Origin: Spirodela intermedia
Lineage: Eukaryota; Streptophyta; Magnoliopsida; Alismatales; Araceae
Reading direction: 5' to 3'
DNA length: 64,000 nt
Assembly: GCA_902729315.2 (NCBI GenBank)
Contig: LR746267.1
Coordinates: forward strand, 5,829,386 to 5,893,385
Under the pieces are notes generated by a model. That model saw only the letters and a program-made list of their open reading frames with translations. It ran no database searches and was not told the origin of the DNA. Of this stretch, positions 42,201 through 57,677 are shown in pieces. Positions within the stretch are counted from its first letter, which is position 1, and every line of letters starts with the position of its first letter. A program made the position numbers and the translations under genes.

Positions 42201-42644
42201 ATGGGAGATTAAGATCTAAAACCCATCTCAAGGATAAAGTTTTCTATTAAGGTATTTTTAGCCATTATTAGGTAGCAATATCAATTGATAGTAGAGCTAA
42301 TCATAGTGGGTTGGGTTTTCGTGAGGTGTAGTCTCAAATCCAGCAATGGACGGAGGCTATTTCCTAAGTTTTTTCCTGAAATAATATAAACGGTCTAAAT
42401 TTTTATATACGTTTTAAAATTAGTGCGGTAAAATTGCATATGAAATATAATTTGGGAATAATTGGAGAGTGTCTAATGGGCCATGCAAGTCCAAATGCCC
42501 AAAAAGGCCCAACCCACACTTTTCAGGCCTTGTAAATAAACTTGGATCCCATAACCTAAATTGGGCCTTGTGAGGACACCCAACTAACTGATTGTTAGAT
42601 TGTCATTTGACCTCTCCTCTACTCTCCACGTGGCGACTCTCTGC

Positions 42645-42645
<1 letters not shown>
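41788..42645. repeat. Repeat family C-B, uninterrupted copy upstream of RPS18
   Basis: Begins TGTGAACCAATAGAGGGGTG; the C part runs to a GA microsatellite at 42175-42200, the B part from about 42215 (GATTAAGATCTAAAACCC) to CTCTACTCTCCACGTGGC. It is the reference copy showing that C and B are one unit: the ELIP-linked copies are pieces of it. Non-coding, about 0.86 kb, with TGGGCC motifs near its right end. Confidence 0.75.
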
Positions 42646-42682
<37 letters not shown>

Positions 42683-42860
42683 TCTCCTACGAATCCCAGA
42701 TCTCCGTGGGCGGTGGGTGCGGGGCAGGAAAAATATTGTAGGAATACAGGAAATATTATACACGAAATATGGTAATAATTGAATTACATGTTTATAGGCA
42801 GATTAATTGTAAATTTAATTTAATTTTTCTTAGATATAAAAACTCAACTCGCAGCGATGA

Positions 42861-42869
42861 TTTAGGGTT
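42861..42869 (-). promoter_or_regulatory. Telo-box in RPS18 leader/promoter
   Basis: AACCCTAAA on the minus strand, 90 bp upstream of the RPS18 ATG. Telo-boxes near the start site are typical of plant ribosomal protein genes, often with TGGGCC elements, which occur upstream at about 42477 and 42562. Confidence 0.6.
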
Positions 42870-42958
42870 CGTACTGCGCTCGCCTGCTGCTCCAGAGCCC
42901 AACGTAGCGTGGGAGAGAACGAGCGGAGAACAGCAGCTAGGAAACCCGAGCCGCCGTC

Positions 42959-45024
<2,066 letters not shown>

Positions 45025-46880
45025 ATTTTCTTCTTCTCTCCCATTCCTCCCACCACCTGGCTTCCTTTCTTATCACCAAGCAGTCCAAAAGAACTGTTCT
45101 TTCTTATTTCTCTTGTATTTCCACTCCTTTTTGAGTTTGGACGCCGAGGCCCTTCTGATATTGCTTAGATTATCTCTAGAATTCCATCTTCCTTGCTCAC
45201 CGAGATCTTGGGATATTACTTTTGTCAAATTTTTTTTTCAAAATCAGCTCACTATGTCTGTGATTCTCGTGATGTTTGGGTTATCTTCTCCGTTTTTCTC
45301 CCTGGCTTTTAAGAATCATTATTTTATAATCTAGAGAACAGTTTGCCTCAAGACTTGTCATCTTTCTTTTTCTGGGAATTGTGTCGTTAAGTACCAAAAG
45401 TCAACTTGTATCATGGGTTTAATAACTTTCATCTAAACCTTTTATCTATGATGCTGCATATTTTTAGCACAATCAGAATCTTTAGGAAAACCTTGATGCA
45501 GATGAATTTCCTCTTCCTTTGGATAAATGAAGTTAACATATTTAGTATTGAGCTACTACAGTTCCTCCTTGACAGTCTATGCAGAAAATAAAGCACTCAA
45601 GACTGTTAAATTTCTCGTCAGCACAAGAGGGTTGACTTTCTGCTCGACTTGAGTAAAAAAATAGGAAAAAAAAAAGTATAGTGTTGTTCTCTCTTGAGAA
45701 GCCTTCAAAGGAGAGGGCTGACTTTGAGAGCAATCCCAATGCTGTCAAAGATATGATCTATGCCTTTTATGGAGAGATTGGCCTCTGGGAATTTCATGCT
45801 CTTGGCCCATTGAAGAGCAGTCTTTTTTCAGATTTCTAACTACTTTAATGGAGCAAGAAGAAATGGAGATTCTTCTGAAGGCCATTTCTTTAAGACTAGC
45901 CCTAGAAAAGCCAGTTAATTTTAACGAGGACCGTTGCAGAGTCCACTATTACTGGTAAACCATTTTTCTTTTTTTGGAGTAATTTAAAAAAAGCAGGTTA
46001 TTCTCTCTCTACCTCTCTCTCTCACTAAATGCACCCCATTTTATGAAGCTTTCAGTGCCCCTATTTAAAAGATCCTGCTTTTTTAGGTGGCCTTTTTATA
46101 ATTTTCAATTCGGAACGTCTTCTTTAAAATAATACGTTTAATAAATCGTAACTTTTAATAGTGTTTGAGAAATAATATGTTGAGAGGAGGGTTTTTTTAA
46201 AAAAAAACGGTGTGACTGACGAGAGGATTTTATCTTCAAGTTTTTTTTGTAAGTAGAAAAACAAAAAATATGGCATGCTTCGAAGGTCCTTACTCTTTTT
46301 TCCAATAAATAAAGATGAAATCATTAAATAAAATCCCCAATTAAATGAATAAATAATGATATGCCCTTGGGATTTTCCTATAAATACGTACAGTCTCATT
46401 CGATAGAAATCGGGAAATTTTCAGATCGAAAATATTTTTTAGATGCCTAAATTATCACGATTGCCCACATGGGTCCCTTTTTTCCCCCCTGATTTACGTA
46501 ATTATTTTTACATTTTAATTGGCTATTTTTAATAAAAAAAATCAATATCTTTTGGATACTCAGCCATTCTGATTTCGTACTTGGAAGCCTACCCGAAACG
46601 ACCAATTATTGTGATAATTAATCACTTCGTTAGATGTAATCTAATCCAAGGTCGGCAGTTGATTGTAGCCATTATTGGCCCAATGGGCCGTTTTAGCCTG
46701 CTAGCAACCCAATGGCTACTGACTTCCCCTGCTTTTACCAGTCATTTCATTTTCTTCGAGCTTGGTCCTCCTCCATCTCTCCTCCCTGGCCGTGGTCTCC
46801 GAGCAGGAAGACGGTGTGTGGAGAGGGCGGCGGAAGGTGGGGGTAGGAGGGGAACGCAGAGACAGCAGGAGAAGGTCGAG
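45025..46880. other. Intergenic DNA between RPS18 and beta-adaptin
   Basis: RPS18 3' UTR at first, then AT-rich DNA with no gene or repeat I recognise. The beta-adaptin promoter and leader should lie in the last few hundred bases; a purine-rich leader precedes the ATG at 46881. Confidence 0.6.
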
Positions 46881-49800
46881 ATGAGTGGGCACGACTCCAA
46901 GTACTTCTCCACCACCAAGAAGGGGGAGATCCCCGAGCTCAAGGAGGAGCTCAACTCCCAATACAAGGTTTCTCTCCGACCCCCGCTAATCCGTGCGATT
47001 TCTCCCCGACCACATCGATCTGCGCTTGAATCGCTCTCTGTATGTGTTATGGCCTCCCTTACGTTGTCTCTGTGACGGAATTGGTGGTCTTGTGTCGTTT
47101 TGTGGATGGGTTGGTCGCGGATCTGCGGGGGGGGTTGGGCGGACGAATGTAGATCTGGGAGCTCGTTCACTTGATGTCGCCGGGAGGGGATGATCTGATT
47201 GGATTAGGGAGGTTGAATGGTTGGCCTACGTTTGTGTGCGTGATGTTGCGGCATGCTGCGCGGTGGAATCTGAAAGTGGATTGGGAGGTTTATCGTTGTC
47301 AGCATCGGTTCGATGATGTTTGCTCGTGCTTTTGAGCCTACGTATATGAGACGAGCGTTTTTTCAACTGTAAATTACGCGTTCTAACACTCTGAAAGGCA
47401 TTTTGCCTTTTTTATCTTCTTCGTCTGTCTGGTGAAGGGATTGTCAAGACGTCGAATGCTATCCTTTTCTATTTACAATGTGTGCAAATATTTTAACTCA
47501 CCATTTCTTGAAAGGCTCAGTGCACAGTGGGAGGCAATGGAAAACTTGTTTTTCCTGAGAATCAAAGTCTCCCTTGAAAACACCCTGGCTTTTCTTTGTA
47601 ATTGAAACCCGAGATCAGGAAGCCTCAGATCTTATTTGTTGTAGAGGATGTATCCTTACGCTATCTCGCCAGTAAGTGCTACAGAATTGGGAGAGGTTTA
47701 GGAGTCCGTATTTCCAAATTTCTTGACCTAATTCATTTTGAAAATTTACTGTGAACCCCATAAAATAAAAATAAAAATAAAAAAATTGAATTTACCTTTC
47801 CCTGTATTGAATTCATCATCAGATCCATCGAGTTTTACACGCCAGACTTACTTGGCTACTTATCCCCCTCAAAACTATTATCCTCAACTGATCAGTAATC
47901 ATTCCCATTTTGGGCACGATTAACTGAAAAATTCCCATGAGTATCATGGTGAAATGGTTAAGGACAGAACTTTCATTGCCAATGATGGAGATCTGTCCGA
48001 CTGCAGTGTCAGTAGCATGGTAAAACGAATGGTTTTTCCATCAATCTTATGGCATGAATGCAGCGTTGAGGATATTAGCAATGTAAAACTGTGATATCAT
48101 TGCAACTCAATGGTGTTGATGGAACCAAAGAATCTGTGATTTTCAGTGGACCGGATGGTGTGAAATCTCTTGTCGCTAAGAAGGCAATGGAGATATAATG
48201 TTGGAGATATCCTGATTGTTGAACCGCAATGAAGTTGCTGAAGTAAGAGGTCATGGAGGAAGTCAAAAACCATTTTTTTGTATCATTCCATTATTGCTGG
48301 ATGACATTTTATGTTAGTTGTTTGAGTAAGTTGTATCAACTCATATGCAAATTGGCTCAATTCAGTTCAGGTCAAAATCATGGACAACAGCAATGAATCC
48401 ACACCTGGGTTATATTTTGATTAATTCAAAATGTTTGATTGTACATAACGATCCTTTTTTTATTTATTTTGAATGCCTTTTGATTATCCTCAAGTTGATT
48501 TTGATTGAAATTAACTGATTTACAGACAATGGTTCTAACTCATTCAGGTTCAGGTTGTATCATTCCAACCAAGTTTTCATTTTATGACTTGTGTCTGGCC
48601 AATGTGACAATGGTCGAGTTTCTTAGTTTTCTTATTCTGCAAGGTTGAGTTCTTCTCAGTTTTCTGATTTTTTAACTGTAGCTCACACCTCCTAATCGTT
48701 CTCATAGGATAGGAGAAAGGATGCAGTTAAGAAGGTGATTGCTGCCATGACTGTCGGAAAAGATGTTTCGTCATTGTTCACAGATGTAGTGAACTGCATG
48801 CAAACGGAGAATCTGGAGTTGAAAAAACTTGTATACTTATATCTTATCAATTATGCAAAAAGCCAGCCCGACCTAGCCATACTAGCTGTGAATACTTTTG
48901 TCAAGGTGTGTCCTCTCTTCCTTGTATCGCTTGCTTCTAAGGTTTTAGTATTATTTTAATTATTGGAACTAATTCAGTGTATGCAGGCTATGATTAACAT
49001 CTTTTTCATCTGTCTTTGTCGATGGACATCATTCATTGTTTTCATTAAGACATTCCTGTGTGGTTCTACCCTTATTTTATTCGACATCTTCTTGAAGAGA
49101 AACGTACAAATTTGACTATTCTGGTGGTTGGGTGTGGTAGGGAGCGGGTGGTTGCCTCTGTTGTCCCTCCGAAAGATTATACTTCCATTGGCTATAATTT
49201 ATTTATTTATTTATTGCAAAAATATTACTGCTCTGGATGAAAGATATTGCTTTATCTTGGAGAAAGTATCTCATGCGACAATTATTTTCAAAAATTACCA
49301 TTTGGCATGCTTAGGGCGACGTTTGCATGTTTGGTGCATTAGTAGTCCATGATATTTAATTCTTCACTCTCCCCCTGAAAAAAAAAAATTCTTAGTTTGA
49401 TGAGTCTTTTGTGGAATTCTGAAGAAAAACATTAGCTAATGTTTGCTTGCATTCGAGGAAGTCAATTTTTTTTTCCTGAGATTTGTATTAACGCAAAAGG
49501 GTGGAACGAAATCTGTCTCGCATGCAGCTAAAAATGGATATGGTTTTATTCAATTAGAACTTCAAATGATGGAAGATGTTTTTGAAGTCCTCTATTGATG
49601 AAGGAACGCTAGTCTTGAATAAATATTTTACATCAGTATTAGGATCACATTTCACTTTGATTGTGAACCTGACTATGTTTTGACGATTTGTTCATCTCGC
49701 AGGACTCACAAGATCCAAATCCTCTAATTCGTGCTTTAGCCGTGAGAACGATGGGGTGCATTCGTGTTGACAAAATCACAGAATATTTGTGTGATCCCCT

Positions 49801-52800
49801 TCAAAGATGTCTAAAGGTCTCTTCAATTAATCCATCACGTTCGTTTGATTGTCTTTTGATTCTTACTCAATATCCTCTCTGTTTCCCTGGGCTTGTGTAG
49901 CCGGGTTATTTCCAATGACTCTCTTCTTATTCAATTCTTTTTTGCTGCATCAATTTCAATAACTATCTCTTCTTGTGTAGTTTTTCTTTCAGATATTGAT
50001 GATAATTTTCAATTATGTAGGATGATGATCCATATGTCCGTAAGACAGCAGCAATTTGTGTTGCAAAGCTTTACGATATTAATGCAGAGTTAGTTGAAGA
50101 TAGGGGTTTCTTAGAGACACTCAAGGACATGATTTCTGACAGTAATCCGATGGTGGTCGCAAATGCTGTCGCAGCACTTGCTGAAATACAAGAAAATAGC
50201 ACCAGATTGATCTTTGAGATCACCAGCAATACACTTTCTAAGCTTTTGACGGCTTTAAACGAGTGCAATGAGTAAGTATACACTTCGTACCTTTGTTTAA
50301 ATTTAGCTTTAGTTGCAAAAGGTGGTTACTAGAGTTTGTTTTTGTGTATTCTTACTTATCTTAGTGATATGATGAAATGAATTGCCTTATACATTATATT
50401 GTGACGACCATTATAAGCACGTATTCACATTCATTCTTTACATTCTACAGTTCTGGGAGTGCGGATATAGGAACCTCGGAAACCAGGAGAGCTTCCTATT
50501 TGACTGGAAAACCGATGCATACTTGGCCCTCTTTTCAATCCACTCTCTAAGATAGGAACTTCCCCAATCAGACCTACACTGTACATATGTCTGGCAACGC
50601 CTTATAAAGGGTTGACACTAGTTAGGTACTGGCCAAAAATTTTGATCAAATTCCTTTGTGGTTAATTCGATCTATCTTGCTTTTATCACTTGAATTTTTT
50701 TAACGGTTAATATTTCATTCAAAGAGAAAATTTCCAGGTAATGGAAGAATTTTCTTAATGACTTTGTGAAAAATAGAACCATTTGAATACATATAGCTAT
50801 GTTAATCTTGAAAGTAGAAAAGGACTTGACAATCCTAGCTGAAATCTGTCTATCTAACTCAGTATGAAACTCAAAGTTACCATTTGAATACATATAGCTA
50901 TGTTAATCTTGAAAGTAGAAAGGGACTTGACAATCCTAGCTGAAATCTATGTCTATCTAACTCAGTATGAACTCAAAGTTTCCATTTGAAACATGGTGGA
51001 CGTGCTTGTTTACTTAGTACGTAATGTTTTTTCTTTGCCATGTGGTTTTTAGTTGTCTATGGTTCTTCCCCTTTCTTCTTTTGTTCAAGTTTTACTGTTT
51101 ATCCATCCAGAGGCCGATAAAAACCCATTCTTTTATATCTTTGGTTTTACTCCTACATTGACTTTTAGCCTGTAATGAATGATAACATATTGATTATCCA
51201 GTCTTCATGAATCATTGAATTCTAGGTTTTGACCGGTCACAGATGTTTGATGGATTCCTTTCAAAGATAAGTTGATGTGAATATGAGCTGTAATGTTTTG
51301 GATTGGAGTTGAGAAATTATCTCTTGGGATTCTATGTGTGGTTCAGTGTGTTTGCTCGGAAAGAACTTTGATACGGTTTTCACGTGATATCAACTCATAA
51401 GATTGCATGTATGAAAAGAATTATGGCGCCTAGCATAAGTGTTTGTGGATGGTCTATGCAAAGGGTATTTCAGCAAGCGCTAGGGCTCCACACTCGTACT
51501 TTCCCCAAATTACCGTTTTCTACGTCAGGTCAAGTACTGATACGATTTTCTATTCGCAGATGGGGCCAAGTTTTCATTTTGGATGCACTCTCGAGGTACA
51601 GGGCAGCTGATGCCCGTGAAGCAGAAAATATTGTGGAAAGAGTCACCCCGCGTCTGCAGCATGCTAATTGTGCTGTCGTGCTTTCTGCTGTCAAGGTGGG
51701 CAGCAATGATCATTATCCGTTCTTTCTCCGTGCTTTCTGATTCGTTCTGTAATTTTTTTAAAGCCAGACACTAATCCTTGTCCCGAGAACTTATAAGCTA
51801 GTAGCTCATAGAGTATGTTCCTTAATCACTATGTAAATCTGACTTAGTAGGCAATCTTATGGCATTGATTATATCAGCAGATAGTCTGCTATTAATTTTT
51901 AGGGTCGATTCAACATGTAACCATTGGTAACGTTTTGATTTCTCACCTGATTTTAATTGATTTTTTTTTCCATATAACAACGTCATGGTTTGGCTTTGTC
52001 AGATGATTCTTCAGCAGATGGAACTCATCACGAGTACCGATGTCGTCCGCAATCTTTGCAAAAAAATGGCTCCTCCTCTGGTGACACTTCTTTCTTCAGA
52101 GCCTGAGATACAATATGTAGCGTTGCGCAACATCAATCTTATCGTCCAGAAGCGGCCTACCATCCTTGCTCATGAAATCAAGGTAACATTTAGCTGTAAT
52201 TGATGAACATAAAATTCACATCTGCGTGTCCACAGCTTATTAATGTTCTTATGACCACCTGTTTCGGCAGGTTTTCTTTTGCAAGTATAATGATCCCATT
52301 TATGTAAAGATGGAGAAATTGGAGATCATGATAAAGCTTGCATCTGATCGGAACATAGACCAGGTATAGAAACTCATATTCTGATTCCTTCTGTTTTTGG
52401 ATTTTTTTTTTTCCCCAGTTCTTGTTAAAAAATTCAATTTATGGTACAACTACAGTGGTCAGTGAGAATTCTTATCCTATAAAGGATCATGTGCCTTTTT
52501 CTTTTCTTTTTTCTTCCATTCAAACAGATCTATTCTATCAAATATTTTCTACCCCCTGTTTCCTTCCACCATTTCTGTTCGTTCGCGTGTTCTAAGCATC
52601 TGGATCATTGTCACCATGCTTCCTGCTTCGCTATGAACACCACTTGAAGATATCTAACCATCATCTTTCTGTCTCTGGTGTTGCTTTCTAGGTTCTGCTG
52701 GAGTTCAAAGAGTACGCCACGGAGGTAGATGTAGATTTTGTTCGGAAGGCAGTCCGCGCGATTGGCCGTTGTGCTATCAAGTTGGAGAGAGCGGCTGAGC

Positions 52801-52917
52801 GATGCATCAGCGTTTTGCTCGAACTGATAAAGCTGAAGGTGAATTACGTGGTACAGGAGGCGATCATAGTTATTAAAGACATTTTTAGACGCTATCCTAA
52901 CACGTAAGTCCCAGTCT

Positions 52918-52948
<31 letters not shown>

Positions 52949-55655
52949 CGTTGACCCTATACTCCCATCTGTGGAATTATGTTATGTTCATCCTTGATGG
53001 TTGACCATTTTCTTACTCCCCTGTGGCAGCTATGAGTCAATCATTGCAACGCTTTGTGAGAGCCTAGACAACCTTGATGAACCAGAGGCTAAGGTATTAA
53101 AAAAGAAGAAGTAAACTTCGTTGACTTTTTTCGCCGGTGTTCCTCCACTCATCTTCTGAGCATGAATCCTATTTGTAGGCATCGATGATCTGGATTATCG
53201 GTGAATATGCGGAGAGGATCGACAATGCCGATGAACTGCTCGAAAGCTTTCTCGAAAGCTTCCCAGAGGAGCCTGCTCTTGTGCAGCTGCAGTTGCTGAC
53301 TGCCACCGTCAAGTTGTTTCTTAAAAAGCCAACTGAAGGCCCACAGCAGATGATCCAGGTTCTTGCAGTTGACTTTTTACGCCCTTACCCTTGCATGATT
53401 ATCTTACTCTTTCTCTCTGTCCACCCTTCTGAGATTACTTTTTTTGGCAGATATAACGCCTAATTCTGAGCTAGGATTCCATCTAGGTTCTATAATAATA
53501 AGAATAATATATAAAAAAAACTGAACACCGCATTGGAACATCTAAATCTGGGTGAGGTTTAGCTGGATGGTGTCATCCGTTTCTTGCCCCCTTTCTGACA
53601 TTTAGTCCGAGATTGTTGGAGGAAATGATAAGAAGAAGAATAACAGGGATGAAGAAGGCAGTTTATTTTATTCCATGTGATGTTCCTCCGGAGGAATTTT
53701 TCTCTGCGTTCGCTTTGAGATGCCTTTTGACCTTTTCTCTCGACTTTCATGGCTCAGGTCGTTCTGAACAACGCCACCGTCGAAACTGACAACCCCGACC
53801 TGAGGGACCGTGCTTACATATACTGGCGACTTCTCTCCACCGATCCTGAGGTAATTACCTGCACCCCAAAATGTCAACGCCATGATCAAAGTAGACGAGA
53901 TAACGCGCACCCACTTTTTGAGAAGGGGCGGGAGGTAGGGGTACTTGCACCCCAAAAGTCAACCCCTTGATCAAAGTAGTAGACAAGATAACCCACACCC
54001 ATTTTTGGGCAGGGTGGAAGGTAGTGTTTATGGTCCCAAAAAGTCAACGTCATTATTATTACAGTAGATAAAAGATAGCCCGGACCTATTTCTGGGCGGT
54101 GGCGGGAGGTAGTAGTGTACTAGCACTCAAAAGTCAGCGCCTTGATCAAAGTAGACAGGAGATATCCCTCACCAACTTTTGGGCAGGGACGGGACGAGGC
54201 AGTTCACCTCGCTCCTCCCCTGATGATTTTCTGGATGGAGTCAACCTCTCTCTCTCTCTTGCTCACTCTTTCTCTCTCTACACCAGGCAGCGAAGGACAT
54301 TGTTCTGGCGGAGAAGCCGGTGATCAGCGACGACTCCAACCAGCTCGATGCCTCTCTCCTGGACGAGCTCCTCGCCAACATTGCCACCCTCTCCTCCGTC
54401 TTCCACAAGCCCCCCGAGGCCTTCGTCACCCGCGCCAAGCCCTCCGCTCCCAGACCCGACGACGACGACTTCCCCGACGGCGGGGAGCCCACCGCCTACT
54501 CCGAGTCCCTTTCCCAGGGCTCCGACCGTGCTTCCGCTGCTCCGCCGCCGTCCTCCTCCGGTGCTCCGCAGCCGCCTGCTCCGGCCGCTGTGCCGGACCT
54601 CCTTGGCGACCTGATCGGCCTCGACAACGCCCTCGTCCCCGTCGACCAGCCCGCCGCTGCCCCCCGGTAAGAAACATCGCCCTAATTTCTGCACTAATTT
54701 CTCTTCCTCTTCTCCTCCGCACTGATTTCGCCGTGATTTCCCGCAGACCTTCCCTCCCGATCCTCCTGCCGTCGTCCAATGGGCAGGGCCTGCAGATCAG
54801 CGCTCAGCTCACCCGCCGCGACGGCCAGGTCTTCTACAGCCTGCTCTTCGAGAACAGCTCTCTCGCCGCCCTTGACGGATTCATGATCCAGTTCAACAAG
54901 AACACCTTCGGCCTCGCCGCCGCCGGCCCCCTCCAGGCACATACCACCGACGAGCTCCATATATGAATTCTCTAATCTCTGTTTTCTCCGATCGGATCGA
55001 GAAGGAAATTCATTCGTCTTCTCGCTTGCAGGTGCCGTCGCTGCAACCGGGATCGTCGGCCACGACGCTCCTGCCGATGGTGCTGTTCCAGAACGTCCTC
55101 CCGGGCCCTCCGAGCTCGCTGCTACAGGTGGCGGTGAAGAACAACCAGCAGCCGGTCTGGTACTTCAACGACAAGATCCCCCTCCAGGCGCTGCTAATGG
55201 AGGACGGGAAGATGGAGCGCCAGAGCTTCCTCGAGGCAAGCATCAAATCCTACTAGCCTCCTCAGAACTTCCTTGAAAGAATCCGCATAAACCCTAGCCT
55301 CGGATCATCGAGGATACGTTCTGGTTATTGACGGGGGAGGAGCTTGGGGGTGCTGCAGACATGGAAGTCCTTGCCGGATGCGAACGAGGTGGCGAAGGAG
55401 CTGCCGAGCGCCGTCCTCCAGAGCGTAGACGGCACGGTGGAGCGGCTGGCGGCGGCGAACGTGTTCTTCGTGGCGAAGAGGAAGAACGGCAACAAGGACG
55501 TCCTCTACCTCTCCGCCAAGGTTCCCCCCAGCGTCATCTTCCTCGTGGAGCTCACCGCCGCCGCCGGCGTCCCCGGCGTCAAGTGCGCCGTCAAGACCCC
55601 CAACCCGGAGATGTCCCTCCTCTTCTTCGAGGCCATGGAGGCCCTCCTCAAGTAA
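46881..55655 (+). CDS. BETAB-AD/BETAC-AD: Beta-adaptin (AP-1/AP-2 complex large subunit)
   Basis: Large subunit of clathrin adaptor complexes at the trans-Golgi and plasma membrane; plants share similar beta subunits between AP-1 and AP-2. Fifteen exons: 46881-46967, 48708-48905, 49703-49816, 50021-50271, 51560-51695, 52003-52182, 52271-52363, 52692-52903, 53030-53093, 53179-53358, 53758-53850, 54287-54666, 54747-54936, 55032-55235, 55359-55655 (TAA). All phases fit, 892 aa, the normal plant length. Residues 1-536 are the helical trunk (starts [17 protein letters not shown]). The Pro/Ala-rich hinge follows, with the clathrin-box-like [13 protein letters not shown]. The ear runs to the end ([24 protein letters not shown]). 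Introns 13 and 14 start with GC, not GT. Which paralogue this is cannot be decided here. Confidence 0.96.
50779..50980. repeat. 101-bp tandem duplication in beta-adaptin intron 4
   Basis: Units 50779-50879 and 50880-50980 start CCATTTGAATACATATAGC and differ by a few bases and small indels. Non-coding. Confidence 0.9.
53862..54205. repeat. Four-unit minisatellite in beta-adaptin intron 11
   Basis: Units begin at about 53862, 53948, 54032 and 54123 (84-91 bp apart). Each has CC.AAAA.GTCAACGCC, GATCAAAGTAGA.., ACCCA.TTTTTGGGC and GGG.GGGAGGTAG-like text. It fills most of intron 11 (53851-54286). Confidence 0.88.
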
Positions 55656-56100
55656 CAGGTCAGCCTTCACAACCCCCCCTCCCTGTATAATGCACTCCTC
55701 TCTCTCTCTCTCTCTCTCTCTCGCTCTACTCTTTTTCTCTCTATTTCTATCTCAGTGTCTGCCTTTTTCTTTCCTTTTCTGGAAACATTGGAGGTGTTTC
55801 TCGTTCGGCTTCTTTTCAGCTGGATGTTGGGTTGTTCCTTATTGGACGTGATCTCATCGATTTCAGAACCGTTTTCCGGTTTGTTTTTATAAGAACGGGT
55901 TCTTTCTAGTGTGGCGGTTTCGGTTTAACCATCCATCTCTGGGTAAGTGGATAAACTCATTTTAAGTGCCGTCCGTTGTTGCAAGTGGAGTTCTTTCCAA
56001 AAGCTGTTGATGAACAGATTGTCACGGTCAGAGAGAGTAGAAATTGGGACTCAATGCAGGCTGACAATCTCCTTGGCGAAACTAACTGTTATATCTTTGA
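55656..56100 (+). other. Beta-adaptin 3' flank
   Basis: Probable 3' UTR with a (CT)n tract at about 55695-55722, followed by unremarkable sequence up to the gypsy remains. Confidence 0.55.
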
Positions 56101-57663
56101 TTGAAAATAGCTGTTGAAGCGGTCCACCACAGCTATAATGCAGTTGTACCCCTTTGACTTTGGCAATCCTTCCACAACATTCGTAGCTACTTCGACGTCG
56201 AAGACAAATTCATATATTTCCATGGTATCCCTCAGTTTCCACAGTTCACAACATCTTGAATGTCATCTTGGACGGCTGCAAGGAATGCCTTGGCCTGGAC
56301 ATTGGGGGCCAAATCCGGCAGAAACCCTGAAAGTGGCTCAAATTGAGAGATAAGGTCTTCTACTAACTAACCCAGTTTGTTGTAGGGTAAGCATTGAGAG
56401 GGAGTCCGCTGATTATATCCAAAATTGCTCCACCAAGCTGCATTTGAAGTCAAACCAGCCATGGAATCCCACAAGTTGGTGTCAGTAGCTGAACCACGAT
56501 AGAGCTTTATAAGTCATTACTATCCGAATTCAATCATGGTCATACATCTGGTTGATGCTGAAAAAATTTTCCACCCATAGTAACCAGCCTTTTGGGTTGT
56601 CGCCCATAAAGACAGAAATCTCCCCCTTGCACCGTAAATGATCCCCGTGTTAGTCCCTAGGTGCCGCCTGGCGACGAGCTGGAACCACCCCATCTATACT
56701 CAGCGAGTCTTCAGTGACATCCTCGTTCGATTCAAGGGAGGTGGCCGAGTTCTTTGCAACCCTGGTCAAGGCGGACGACCCTTATCCCACACTCCAGCCT
56801 TGGCTGATGGGAAGGGGAGATTGGAATACCCCCGTTTCCTTTGTCTTCGAATTTGGGCTTCGGCAGCCCCCCCCCCCCCCCAAATAGTCATGGTTGGTGA
56901 AGAAGCGGATTTCTCTTTGAGCCTCTTCCCTAGACTGCTCCCAAAAATCTGGATTTGGCTCCACATCGGGTCCAATTCTTCTTGACCAGTTTACTACGAT
57001 GCGGCCCGCCCTCGTCCTCATGGGCCCGCCCCCCCATGGTCTGTTCATGTGGCCTTTGCCTTTGTGCAGCCTGCTCCAGATGGGCCCCCACATGGCCCGT
57101 CCGGTTGAATTGAGGGTTGTCAGCACTAATTGTGCGTCTTCCCTCATTTTCTGCTGATGGCAATGATTTTCGGGAAACCCGATCGACGGCGGACTCGCAG
57201 CGATTTACAAGGGCGACGGGGCAGTTGGCAGCAGCGATCGGTGGCCGACGGTGGTGTAGGCACTGCTGCAGCCCCTTCGGCGTGGGTAATAAGCCATCCT
57301 TGGGAACGTCCCCCTGTGTGAGATCGTCCCCGGAATACTCAGGGTCGAGGTGCTCCATGCAGTACGTGGTAAGGCGGTATGTTGGGGAACTCAGTGCACC
57401 CTAAGGGGAAAGACCAGAAAGCCCTCCCACAGCTACAACGAGAGGTCCCGCAGGCACCGAAGGGTCCTGAGTTTGTGACATGATGGGAAGGAGGCTTTCA
57501 GTAGGGCTTGGACGGTAACTAGAGCCGAAGAATGTTGATTCTGGGACTGCTCTATTTATACTTTTCCAGAGCCACGATTTTGGCGTCCATCCGGGCCTCC
57601 ATATCTTCCATTTTCACTCCCTGTGATCTGGTGATTGTAAACCAGAAGTTTGAGGTTTTTCTA
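56101..57663 (-). mobile_element. Ty3/gypsy gag remains (minus strand)
   Basis: Downstream of a PBS and LTR on the minus strand, a gag-like start MEDMEARMDAKIVALEKYK (57620-57564) with stops, a Pro/Arg-rich middle, and near 56600 the conserved gag entry VFMGDNPKGWLL in a broken frame. It decays into unrecognisable text near 56100, just past the beta-adaptin gene. Inactive; pol is absent. Confidence 0.75.
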
Positions 57664-57676
57664 GCTCTGATACCAA
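57664..57676 (-). other. Primer-binding site of the minus-strand gypsy element
   Basis: Minus strand TTGGTATCAGAGC, an exact match to the initiator methionine tRNA-complementary PBS, one to two bases from the LTR end. Confidence 0.9.
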
Positions 57677-57677
57677 T

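Noticed and set aside
54142-54966. 274-codon open frame over beta-adaptin exons 12-13
   Set aside because: Arg/Pro-rich off-frame reading across an intron; the proper frame continues beta-adaptin exactly.
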